Part shown: positions 54,750 through 62,305 of the stretch, piece by piece
How the letters are laid out: every line of letters begins with the position of its first letter
Position numbering within the stretch: position 1 is the stretch's first letter
DNA from: Pseudomonas taiwanensis
GTDB lineage: Bacteria > Pseudomonadota > Gammaproteobacteria > Pseudomonadales > Pseudomonadaceae
Reading direction: 5' to 3'
NCBI RefSeq assembly: GCF_013393345.1
Contig: NZ_QJRF01000067.1
Span: 1 to 64,000 of the forward strand
DNA length: 64,000 nucleotides
Program-made: the position numbers and the translations under genes
Notes under the pieces: generated by a model
Told to the model about the DNA's origin: nothing
The model's database searches: none
Seen by the model: only the letters and a program-made list of their open reading frames with translations

Positions 54750-56066
54750 CTAGTAGCTGTAACGCGCCAGCGCTTCCGGCAGGGCCCAGGTGGCGACGCC
54801 GCCGAGCAGGGCCAGGCAGGCCGGCAGGATCAGCACCCACACCCTCGCACTCATCGCAGTCAGTGGCGCCGCACGCTGCATCAGCGCGAGGCCGGCCGCC
54901 GAGATGCCGCCCGCCAGCAAGGCGCCAGCGAGGATGTCGGTGGGCCAGTGCACGCCGAGGTAGACCCGCGACAGGGCAATGGCCAGGGCCGGCAAGCAGG
55001 CCAGCAGCAACCATGTCAGGCGCAGGCGCCCCGGTTGGCCGCGCCCGGCAAGAATCCCCAGTACCAGGAAGAACGCGAAGGCCGCGGAGCTGTGGCCGCT
55101 GGGGAAACTGAACGTGGTCAGCGGCTCGACCAGAACCTCGGGACGTGCGCGTGCGTAGAGGTGCTTGAGGCCGGTATTGGCCAGCCCCGTGATCAGCAGC
55201 GTGCCGATGGCAAAGCAGGTGGGGCGCCACTGGCGCAGTAGCAGCAACAGGGCGCCGAGCAGCGCGCCGGCGAGCAACTGGGTCTCGAAGTCGCCGACAC
55301 GAGTGACCAGCACCATCCAATGATCGAAGCCGTCCCGGCGCTGCTCCTGAACCAGCGCCATCAGTCCCTGGTCCAGGGCCTGCAAGTGGGGCCAGCCGAT
55401 CAACAGCGCCCCCAGGGCTGCCAGGCACAGTCCGGCCGCCAATGGGTTGGCCGAGCGTTTCTCACGGAGCGTGCTGTGGATGATCAGGCCCAGTATGGCG
55501 ACGACCACGACTATCACGACCCCGGCTTCGCTCCAGAAGCCATCCGGCAGCGGCAGGCGCAGTGCCGCGCCGGTGGCCCAGCCGGGAACCAGGTAGGCCA
55601 CGGCCCAGCCGGCGGCTGCCAGCATGCTGACGGCGACGAAGCGCGGGAAGGGCATGTCGAGCATGCCCGCCACCATCGGCAGCATGGGGCGCAGCGGGCC
55701 GATGTAGCGACCCACCAGCAGGCTGGCGATGCCATAGCGCTGGAAGTAGTTTTCAGCGCCGGTGATCCATTCGGGGTGGTCGCGCAGCAAGGGCAGGCGG
55801 CGGATGTTCTGGTGGAAGCGTCGCCCCAGTCCGTAGGAGATCATGTCGCCCACCAGCCCGCCGCAGTAGGCCAGGAGCAAGGTCTGCCAGAGTTCCAGTG
55901 CGCCGCTGCCGGCCATCACGCCGACGGCGAACAGCAGCGCCACGCCCGGTACAACGATGCCGGCGATGGCCAGGCATTCGATGCAGGCGATCAGGAAGAT
56001 GGCCAGGCCCAACCATTCCGGGTTGGCGCCAAGCCAGGCGGTGACCTGGTCGAACCATTGACTCAT
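54750..56066 (-). CDS. DedA-PAP2 fusion membrane phosphatase
   Basis: 438 residues. The N-terminal half (about 10-200) is a DedA domain (IECLAIAGIVVPGVALLFAVGV, GDMISYGLGRRF, VGRYIGPLRPMLPMVAGM). The C-terminal half (about 230-420) is a PAP2 lipid phosphatase with all three motifs: KHLYARARP, FPSGHSS, and SRVYLGVHWPTD. DedA proteins are linked to lipid-carrier flipping and PAP2 proteins remove a phosphate from undecaprenyl pyrophosphate or phosphatidic acid, so a combined recycling role is reasonable. The ATG chosen (MSQWFDQVTAWLG) overlaps the mpg stop by four bases, so it is coupled to a DNA-repair gene. Confidence 0.94.
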   Translation of the reverse strand: MSQWFDQVTAWLGANPEWLGLAIFLIACIECLAIAGIVVPGVALLFAVGVMAGSGALELWQTLLLAYCGGLVGDMISYGLGRRFHQNIRRLPLLRDHPEWITGAENYFQRYGIASLLVGRYIGPLRPMLPMVAGMLDMPFPRFVAVSMLAAAGWAVAYLVPGWATGAALRLPLPDGFWSEAGVVIVVVVAILGLIIHSTLREKRSANPLAAGLCLAALGALLIGWPHLQALDQGLMALVQEQRRDGFDHWMVLVTRVGDFETQLLAGALLGALLLLLRQWRPTCFAIGTLLITGLANTGLKHLYARARPEVLVEPLTTFSFPSGHSSAAFAFFLVLGILAGRGQPGRLRLTWLLLACLPALAIALSRVYLGVHWPTDILAGALLAGGISAAGLALMQRAAPLTAMSARVWVLILPACLALLGGVATWALPEALARYSY

Positions 56067-56773
56067 GCGGGTGTGTCCTCGATCAGCGTGTAGTCGAATC
56101 CTTCGACCTGCCCGCGGCGCAGCGGGTTGCGTGTGCAATGGCGAGCATAGGCGGCATCGACGAAGCGGTAAGGCAGGTGTTCATCGCGGCCGTGGGGGAT
56201 GCCCAGGCGCGCGGTCTGGATGATGCAGGCGGGACGTTCGTCGACGTCTTCGACGAACAGGCGCTGCCAGTCGAAGCGCTGGCCGTCCCAGTCAGGCACT
56301 TTCAGGCCAAGGGATTTGCACAGCAGCGTCTGGCCGGCGCAGAGCCGTTCGGTGGGGCGGGGCTGGCCCTGGGCGTCGGGGTTGTTGCGTTGCATGGCTG
56401 TCAGGGCGTCGGCGGAAGAGATGGCGTCCACCCAGGGATGCCCGGACTTGATCAGTACCGCGTTGCCGGCGCCGTGGGCGCTGAAGTTCAGCGAGTCACC
56501 GCCACGGGAGTAGTACATATAGATGTGCCCGCCATCGAGAAACAGCGCGCGGCGCTTGTGCGTGTAGCCGAGGGACGCGTGGCTGCCCTTGTCCACCAGG
56601 TAATAGGCCTCAGTCTCGATGATGCGGGCAGATAGCCAGCGGTCGCCTGCCCGGTGGCGGATCACCTTGCCCAGCAGCTCGCGGGCCACCAGTTGGGCGT
56701 CGCGGTCGAAAAAGGCATCGGTCAGCGGGCGGGCACCCGGCCAGGGCAAACTAAGGATGGGATCGCAGGACAT
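56063..56773 (-). CDS. mpg: 3-methyladenine DNA glycosylase, AAG family
   Basis: 236 residues; removes alkylated purines in base excision repair. Family marks: ARELLGKVIRHRAGDRWLSARIIETEAY (30-57, with the catalytic Glu in ETEAY), SHASLGYTHKRRALFLDGGHIYMYYSRG, and AVLIKSGHPWVDAISSADAL. Slightly long at the C-terminus, ending RRGQVEGFDYTLIEDTPA. Promoter element about 40 bases upstream; the DedA-PAP2 gene follows in a four-base overlap. Confidence 0.93.
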   Translation of the reverse strand: MSCDPILSLPWPGARPLTDAFFDRDAQLVARELLGKVIRHRAGDRWLSARIIETEAYYLVDKGSHASLGYTHKRRALFLDGGHIYMYYSRGGDSLNFSAHGAGNAVLIKSGHPWVDAISSADALTAMQRNNPDAQGQPRPTERLCAGQTLLCKSLGLKVPDWDGQRFDWQRLFVEDVDERPACIIQTARLGIPHGRDEHLPYRFVDAAYARHCTRNPLRRGQVEGFDYTLIEDTPA

Positions 56774-56811
56774 GGGGCTGTCGCAGGGTTACGGGTCGGA
56801 ATAGGCTCGCG

Positions 56812-56817
56812 ATTATA
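56812..56817 (-). promoter_or_regulatory. -10 element for mpg
   Basis: Exact TATAAT on the minus strand about 40 bases before the mpg start; no convincing -35. Confidence 0.4.
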
Positions 56818-56888
56818 CGGAAGCATGCTGAGCCGAAGCTGAACGCCGGCGTCGGAATCGTCACGCAAAATAACAAGAGCCCGTTGCC

Positions 56889-57734
56889 ATGTCCCGAGCT
56901 GCCCGTCTCGACAGTGCCCACATCACCCCCAGTGCGCACTACACCGGTTACGTCTGGTATCGCCACCAGCTTGCCGAAGCCCCCTTCGTTACGCCCTTCG
57001 GACGCTTCGCCCACGGCGTGCTGGCGCCAGTGAGCTGGGGCGCGCGGGTGGCCTTCGGGCTGGATGTCGAGCGCTTCCTGTTGCAGCGCCATCTGTTGAT
57101 CGATGCGCTGTTGAGCGAGGCCATCGAGCGGCGCGGGGTACGCCAGGTCGTGGAGATTGCCTGCGGTCTGTCGCCCCGGGGACGGCGCTTCTGTTCCCGC
57201 TATCCGGAGCTGCGTTACCTGGAGGCCGACCTGCCGCCCATGGCTGCACGCAAGCGGCTGCTGCTCCATGAAGAGGGCTGGCTGGGCGCGCGGCATCAGG
57301 TGCGTCCTGTGGATATCCTCGCCGATCAGGGCGCGAACGACTTGCAGGCGCTCTTTTCCGGGCTGGATCACGAAGCGCCAGTGCTGGTGATCACCGAAGG
57401 GTTGGTGAACTACTTCGAACTGCCGGTGATAGAAGCCTTCTGGAGCCGGTTGGCGGACCAGCTGAAACAGTTCCCGGCCGCCACCTACCTCACTGATCTC
57501 TATCCCGACCTGCACGAGCATCCACGCTATCGCCAGTTGCGCTGGGGCATCGATCTGGTTGGGCGGCTGACCCGAGGCCGCTATTACCTGCATTACCGGG
57601 GAGACGACGCCATCGTTTCGGGCTTTGAAGGCTGCGGCTTTGGAGAAGTCCGGGTGCATGACCCGAAGGAACTCGAGTCGGCGCTGGCGGATGCCGGGCC
57701 GGCGCTGGTGAGGGTGGTGGAGGGACGAGTGTGA
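56889..57734 (+). CDS. Class I SAM methyltransferase, PPM1/LCMT-like
   Basis: 281 residues. VVEIACGLSPRGRRFCSRYPELRYLEADLPPMAARK (about 88-123) is the SAM motif I region of the leucine carboxyl methyltransferase (LCM/PPM1) superfamily, followed by LVITEGLVNYFELP as motif III. The N-terminal HITPSAHYTGYVWYRHQLAEAPF is a conserved lead-in in bacterial homologues. O-methylation of a small molecule or polyketide is the usual role; substrate here is unknown. Divergent from mpg. Confidence 0.87.
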   Translation: MSRAARLDSAHITPSAHYTGYVWYRHQLAEAPFVTPFGRFAHGVLAPVSWGARVAFGLDVERFLLQRHLLIDALLSEAIERRGVRQVVEIACGLSPRGRRFCSRYPELRYLEADLPPMAARKRLLLHEEGWLGARHQVRPVDILADQGANDLQALFSGLDHEAPVLVITEGLVNYFELPVIEAFWSRLADQLKQFPAATYLTDLYPDLHEHPRYRQLRWGIDLVGRLTRGRYYLHYRGDDAIVSGFEGCGFGEVRVHDPKELESALADAGPALVRVVEGRV

Positions 57735-57854
57735 TGGCTGGAGGGCGGATTCATTTGAACTCGGGAAACCACGTCCTGAGGGTGTGGTCATGAGTTATCG
57801 GGTCTGCCTGTGACGATCGAAATGCTCCGATGGGCAGGTTGAAGTCGCATTTTC

Positions 57855-57920
57855 TGTAGGAGCGAGCTTGCTCGCGAACAGCCCGGGCGAGATCTTTTCG
57901 CGAGCAAGCTCGCTCCTACA
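57855..57920. repeat. REP inverted pair
   Basis: TGTAGGAGCGAGCTTGCTCG... and its complement (CGAGCAAGCTCGCTCCTACA) around a short AGCCCGGGCGAGATCT centre. GCGAATGAATTCGCCCCCACA, related to the 40.6 kb array, follows near 57978-57998. Both lie in the 294-base convergent gap before the alpha/beta hydrolase stop, which has no gene. Confidence 0.93.
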
Positions 57921-58028
57921 CGTTACCCGAGCCGGAATATCGGCGTGCAGGCAGGCTGGGGTCGCTCCGCGTCCCATAGCGAATGAATTCGCCCCCACAA
58001 GAGCAAGCCAAAGGCGACTTCCCTGTCG

Positions 58029-59258
58029 TCACGCGTTAACCACCGCGCGCGGCTCGGCCTGCACCATCTGCGCTGCCAGGGCGTCGCTGGCCTGAGCATC
58101 GGTGTGGGGGAAGACCAGGGCGAGGCAATCGCCCTCATGGCGCAAGGGCAGGACATCCAGTTCCGGCAGATCGCCGGCCTGCAGGCGCCATCCACGCGAG
58201 GGCAGCGCGCTCGGCAGGTTGCCGGCCAGCAGGCCGCCGAAGAAGCCCAGTTCGTTGACTTCCACCGGCCACTCACCTGCTTCGTCGTGAAGCAGCCGGC
58301 CGCGCCGGTTCAATGGGGCCAGGCGCGGTTCCTGCCGTCGTTCCAGGCGGTCCAGACGATTGCGGGCAAGGCGCGTGGCGCCAGGGGCGGCAAGGGGCAG
58401 GGCGCTACCGAGGAGGAACGGACGGTAGAAGCTGGCGCAGGCCTCACGCTGTTCGAACTGGGCGAGGTGATCGCCATTGTGGATAAGTGCGCAGTCGGCA
58501 TCGGTGCAGGCAGCGGCGAAGCCCGCATGCTCCCAGGGCTGGGTGAAGTGATCGAACTCGCCGGCCAGCACCAGGGTGGGGCAAGCCGGGTGGCGCGCGA
58601 AGCCTTGGAAATCCAGCAGGCGTTGGCTGTTTTGCCGGTATCGTTCGAGTTCCTGCGGGGAAAGACGCTGCATCTGTCGCAAAAGTGCCTTGCGAAAGAC
58701 CAGTGAGATGCCGGTTTCCTCCAGACGCAGGGGATTGATCAGGCCGGTCAGTGCGCCTTGGACGAAGCGCTGGACCTGGCCTTCGGCTAGCAGGTCCAGG
58801 CTTTCTTCCAGCATGCGGCGGGCGCCGGGGCGGCCGAACGCGGTGATTCCAGCGAGCAGCAGGCGTGCGCAATGTCGTGGATGGCGAACCGCGAACAGGG
58901 CCGCCAGGGCGGAGCCATAGGACAGGCCGATGGGGATCAACGGTGGTAGCCGGAGTTCTTCGGCAAAAGCGGCGATCAGGTCAGCCAGCTGTTCGAGCGA
59001 AAGTTCGGGCGCCAGTTGCAGGTTGCCGCCCTGGCTCGGGAGATCGAGCAGGATCACCGGGTGGCGGGGCAACAGCTCCTGCACCTCGGAGACGAAAGAG
59101 CGGAAACTCTGGAAGGCGCCGCCAAGCATCAGGACCGGCTCGCGAGTGTCTTCGGCGTGCTGGGAGAAGGCCTGGTAGTGCAGGGTCCAGGGGCCGACCT
59201 GGAGGATGCGGGGCGCATCGTTCAGGTGCTGGGGGGCGAAGTCGGTCTGGTAACGCAT
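58029..59258 (-). CDS. Alpha/beta hydrolase with C-terminal PilZ-like extension
   Basis: 409 residues from the ATG giving MRYQTDFAPQHLND; earlier in-frame starts add basic, non-homologous sequence. Residues 1-285 are an alpha/beta hydrolase with nucleophile Ser113 in IGLSYGSALAA, acid Asp236 (GEFDHFT) and His264 (NGDHLAQ). General shape resembles RhlA-type enzymes. Residues about 300-400 form a separate small domain with Arg308-X3-Arg312, like the first motif of PilZ domains. The second motif (D/N-x-S-x2-G) is only poorly kept (VEVNELGFFGG), so c-di-GMP binding is doubtful. Substrate unknown. Monocistronic. Confidence 0.82.
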   Translation of the reverse strand: MRYQTDFAPQHLNDAPRILQVGPWTLHYQAFSQHAEDTREPVLMLGGAFQSFRSFVSEVQELLPRHPVILLDLPSQGGNLQLAPELSLEQLADLIAAFAEELRLPPLIPIGLSYGSALAALFAVRHPRHCARLLLAGITAFGRPGARRMLEESLDLLAEGQVQRFVQGALTGLINPLRLEETGISLVFRKALLRQMQRLSPQELERYRQNSQRLLDFQGFARHPACPTLVLAGEFDHFTQPWEHAGFAAACTDADCALIHNGDHLAQFEQREACASFYRPFLLGSALPLAAPGATRLARNRLDRLERRQEPRLAPLNRRGRLLHDEAGEWPVEVNELGFFGGLLAGNLPSALPSRGWRLQAGDLPELDVLPLRHEGDCLALVFPHTDAQASDALAAQMVQAEPRAVVNA

Positions 59259-59492
59259 GGCGGATTCTCCGGCGCCGGGGGCGCTTCTTGTTCTTCTGCG
59301 ACGACTGCGATTGGAAGGTAAACAGCGGAGACACTTTTGTTTACCCAACCTTCGGGCGGGCGCGGTGGCCGGGTGTCACCGTCCAGGCCGCGGCCCGCCT
59401 GGGCCGAGGTTTGCGTCGTTACCGAAAAAGGCCCGTGGAATGGCCTGTCTACCATCCGCCCGGCGCCGCTGGGCGCGAGCGAGCGCGGCCGC

Positions 59493-59498
59493 TATAAT
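59493..59498 (+). promoter_or_regulatory. -10 element for proA
   Basis: Exact TATAAT 33 bases before the proA start; the -35 region (TGGGCG at 17 bases) is poor. Confidence 0.45.
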
Positions 59499-59530
59499 CA
59501 GCCGCTTTCCTTTCGCCAGAACCCGAGACC

Positions 59531-60796
59531 ATGACCGAGTCCGTTCTCGATTACATGACCCGCCTTGGCCGCGCCGCACGCGCCGCCTCGCGTGTGGCCG
59601 CCCGTGCCAGCACCGCGCAGAAGAACCGCGCCCTGCTGGCTGCCGCCGATGCCCTGGATGCAGCTCGTGCCGAGCTGTCCACCGCCAATGAGCAGGACCT
59701 GGCCAATGGCCGGGCCAATGGCCTCGAGCCAGCCATGCTCGATCGCCTGGCACTCACCCCGGCGCGCATCGACGACATGATCGAGGGCCTGCGTCAGGTC
59801 GCCACCCTGCCGGACCCCATCGGCGAGATCCGCGACATGCGCTACCTGCCGTCCGGTATCCAGGTGGGCAAGATGCGCGTGCCGCTGGGTGTGATCGGGA
59901 TCATCTACGAATCGCGGCCGAACGTGACCATCGATGCCGCCAGCCTTTGCCTGAAGTCCGGCAACGCCACCATCCTGCGCGGCGGTTCCGAGGCCATTCA
60001 TTCCAACCAGGCCATCGCCCGCTGCATCCAGACGGGCCTGGCCGAAGCCGGTCTGCCGAGCGAGCTGGTGCAAGTGGTGGAAACCACCGACCGTGCCGCC
60101 GTAGGCGCGCTGATCAGCATGCCGGAGTTCGTCGACGTGATCGTCCCGCGCGGCGGCAAGGGCCTGATCGAGCGCATCAGCCGCGAGGCCAAGGTGCCGG
60201 TGATCAAGCACCTGGACGGCATCTGCCACGTCTACATTGACGTTGCCGCCGACCTGGACAAAGCGATCCGCGTGGCCGACAACGCCAAGACCCAGCGCTA
60301 TGCGCCGTGCAACACCATGGAAACCCTGCTGGTGCACGAGGCTATCGCCGCCCGCGTATTGCCGCCCCTGGCCGCCATCTATCGCGACAAGGGTGTGGAG
60401 TTGCGCGGCGACGCCGCCACCCGCGCCCTGCTGGGCAAGGACGTGTTGGAGGCGACCGAAGAAGATTGGCGCACCGAGTACAACGCGCCGATCCTCTCGA
60501 TCCGCATCGTCGACGGCCTGGACCAGGCCATCGAGCACATCAATGCCTATGGCTCGCAACACACCGACGCGATCATCACCGAGAACTTCAGTGATGCCCG
60601 GCGCTTCATCACCGAAGTGGATTCCGCTTCGGTGATGGTCAACGCCTCGACCCGCTTCGCTGATGGTTTCGAGTACGGCCTGGGCGCGGAGATCGGCATC
60701 TCCACCGACAAGCTGCACGCTCGTGGTCCGGTCGGTCTGGAAGGCCTGACCAGCGAGAAGTACGTGGTCTTCGGCGACGGTCACGTACGCACCTGA
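59531..60796 (+). CDS. proA: Gamma-glutamyl phosphate reductase
   Basis: 421 residues; second step of proline synthesis, reducing gamma-glutamyl phosphate with NADPH. Catalytic Cys260 lies in [12 protein letters not shown]. Other family stretches are [51 protein letters not shown] and [21 protein letters not shown]. First gene of proA-nadD-rsfS-rlmH-mrdA; its stop shares one base with the nadD start (TGATG). Confidence 0.98.
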   Translation: MTESVLDYMTRLGRAARAASRVAARASTAQKNRALLAAADALDAARAELSTANEQDLANGRANGLEPAMLDRLALTPARIDDMIEGLRQVATLPDPIGEIRDMRYLPSGIQVGKMRVPLGVIGIIYESRPNVTIDAASLCLKSGNATILRGGSEAIHSNQAIARCIQTGLAEAGLPSELVQVVETTDRAAVGALISMPEFVDVIVPRGGKGLIERISREAKVPVIKHLDGICHVYIDVAADLDKAIRVADNAKTQRYAPCNTMETLLVHEAIAARVLPPLAAIYRDKGVELRGDAATRALLGKDVLEATEEDWRTEYNAPILSIRIVDGLDQAIEHINAYGSQHTDAIITENFSDARRFITEVDSASVMVNASTRFADGFEYGLGAEIGISTDKLHARGPVGLEGLTSEKYVVFGDGHVRT

Positions 60797-61440
60797 TGGG
60801 CAAGCGCATCGGTCTCTTCGGCGGCACGTTCGATCCTGTGCACATCGGTCATCTGCGCAGTGCCGTCGAGGTGGCCGAGCAGTTCGGCTTCGACGAGCTG
60901 CGCCTGATTCCAAGTGCACGGCCGCCGCACCGCGACAGCCCGCGAGTGTCCGCTGCGCAGCGTCTGGAAATGGTGCGGCTGGCCGTGGCCGGAGTAGCGC
61001 CGCTGGTGGTGGATGACCGTGAGCTCAAGCGCGAGCGGCCGTCCTGGACCATCGAGACGCTGGAGTCCCTGCGTGCCGAATTGGACGCCGATGACCAGTT
61101 GTTCCTGCTGGTCGGCTGGGATGCCTTCTGTGGACTGCCGAGCTGGCATCGCTGGAGCGAGCTGCTCGACCACTGCCACATCCTGGTCCTGCAACGTCCG
61201 GATGCCGACAGCGAGGCTCCGGAAGACCTGCGTGACCTGTTGGCGGCGCGTAGCGCCGTCGACCCGCAATCCCTACAGGGGCCGGCCGGGCAGATAGCCT
61301 TCGTCTGGCAGACCCCCTTGGCAATTTCCGCCACCCAGATTCGCCAATTGCTGGGGGAGGGGCGCTCGGCGCGCTTTCTCGTGCCCGACGCCGTATTGGC
61401 CTATATCCATGCGCACGACCTTTACCGTGCGCCGAACTGA
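60796..61440 (+). CDS. nadD: Nicotinate-nucleotide adenylyltransferase
   Basis: 214 residues; makes deamido-NAD from nicotinate mononucleotide and ATP. The nucleotidyltransferase motif [11 protein letters not shown] spans residues 9-19 with His16/His19, and the second motif [11 protein letters not shown] lies near 177. [16 protein letters not shown] is the NaMN-binding loop. Coupled to proA through a TGATG junction. Confidence 0.97.
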   Translation: MGKRIGLFGGTFDPVHIGHLRSAVEVAEQFGFDELRLIPSARPPHRDSPRVSAAQRLEMVRLAVAGVAPLVVDDRELKRERPSWTIETLESLRAELDADDQLFLLVGWDAFCGLPSWHRWSELLDHCHILVLQRPDADSEAPEDLRDLLAARSAVDPQSLQGPAGQIAFVWQTPLAISATQIRQLLGEGRSARFLVPDAVLAYIHAHDLYRAPN

Positions 61441-61462
61441 TTCACTGAGGTAGTTGAACCCG

Positions 61463-61816
61463 ATGCAAAACGAAGAACTCGTCAAGGTCGCCATCGCGGC
61501 CCTGGAAGACCTGAAAGGTCAGGAAATCACCACCATCGACGTACGCGGCAAGACCAGCATCACCGACTTCATGGTGATTGCCAGCGGCACCTCCGGCCGT
61601 CACGTCAAATCCATGGCCGAGAACGTGCTGGAGAAGGTCAAGGAGCAAGGCGTGCGTCCCCTGGGCAGCGAAGGCCTGGACGGCGGCGAGTGGGCCCTGC
61701 TGGACCTGGGCGATGTCGTGGTGCATGTGATGCAAGTCGCCACCCGCCAGTTCTACGATCTGGAGCGCCTGTGGCAGGGCGCTGAGCAGAGCCGCGCGCA
61801 CCACAGCCACGAGTAA
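61463..61816 (+). CDS. rsfS: Ribosome silencing factor RsfS
   Basis: 117 residues ([20 protein letters not shown]). A TTG three codons earlier is an alternative start with a slightly better placed GAGG. Family marks: [34 protein letters not shown] and [15 protein letters not shown]. RsfS binds ribosomal protein L14 and blocks subunit joining in stationary phase. It ends in a His-rich RAHHSHE tail. Standing between nadD and rlmH is the normal gammaproteobacterial order. Confidence 0.96.
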   Translation: MQNEELVKVAIAALEDLKGQEITTIDVRGKTSITDFMVIASGTSGRHVKSMAENVLEKVKEQGVRPLGSEGLDGGEWALLDLGDVVVHVMQVATRQFYDLERLWQGAEQSRAHHSHE

Positions 61817-61828
61817 GCGGGGCGTCCC

Positions 61829-62296
61829 TTGCGTCTACGTCTGATCGCTGTTGGCACGCGGATGCCGCGCTGGGTGGAAGAGGGTTGGCACGAGTACGTC
61901 AAGCGCCTGCCTTCCGAGCTCAGCCTGGAACTGGTGGAAATTCCCCTGACCACGCGTGGCAAGAATGCCGACGTGGCGCGGATGATCCGCCAGGAGGGCG
62001 AGGCCATGCTGGCCAAGGTCCAGCCGGGGGAACGCATCGTGACCCTGGAAGTCCAAGGTCGGCCGTGGAGCACTGAGCAGCTGGCCGCCGAGCTGGACCG
62101 CTGGCGTCTCGATTCGCGCACCGTCAACCTCATGGTCGGCGGCCCGGAAGGGCTGGCGCCGGAGGTTTGCGCGCGCAGCGAGCAGCGTTGGTCGCTGTCG
62201 CCGCTGACCTTGCCGCACCCGCTGGTTCGCATCCTCATCGGCGAGCAGATCTACCGCGCCTGGACAGTGCTGTCCGGCCATCCTTATCACAAGTAA
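61829..62296 (+). CDS. rlmH: 23S rRNA pseudouridine-1915 N3-methyltransferase
   Basis: 155 residues, SPOUT-class methyltransferase acting on helix 69 of the assembled ribosome. Start is a TTG giving [23 protein letters not shown], the family N-terminus; no ATG fits. The knotted SAM site includes [17 protein letters not shown] and [12 protein letters not shown], and ends [28 protein letters not shown]. Length and end are exactly those of RlmH. Confidence 0.97.
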   Translation: MRLRLIAVGTRMPRWVEEGWHEYVKRLPSELSLELVEIPLTTRGKNADVARMIRQEGEAMLAKVQPGERIVTLEVQGRPWSTEQLAAELDRWRLDSRTVNLMVGGPEGLAPEVCARSEQRWSLSPLTLPHPLVRILIGEQIYRAWTVLSGHPYHK

Positions 62297-62305
62297 GCCC
62301 TGTCC

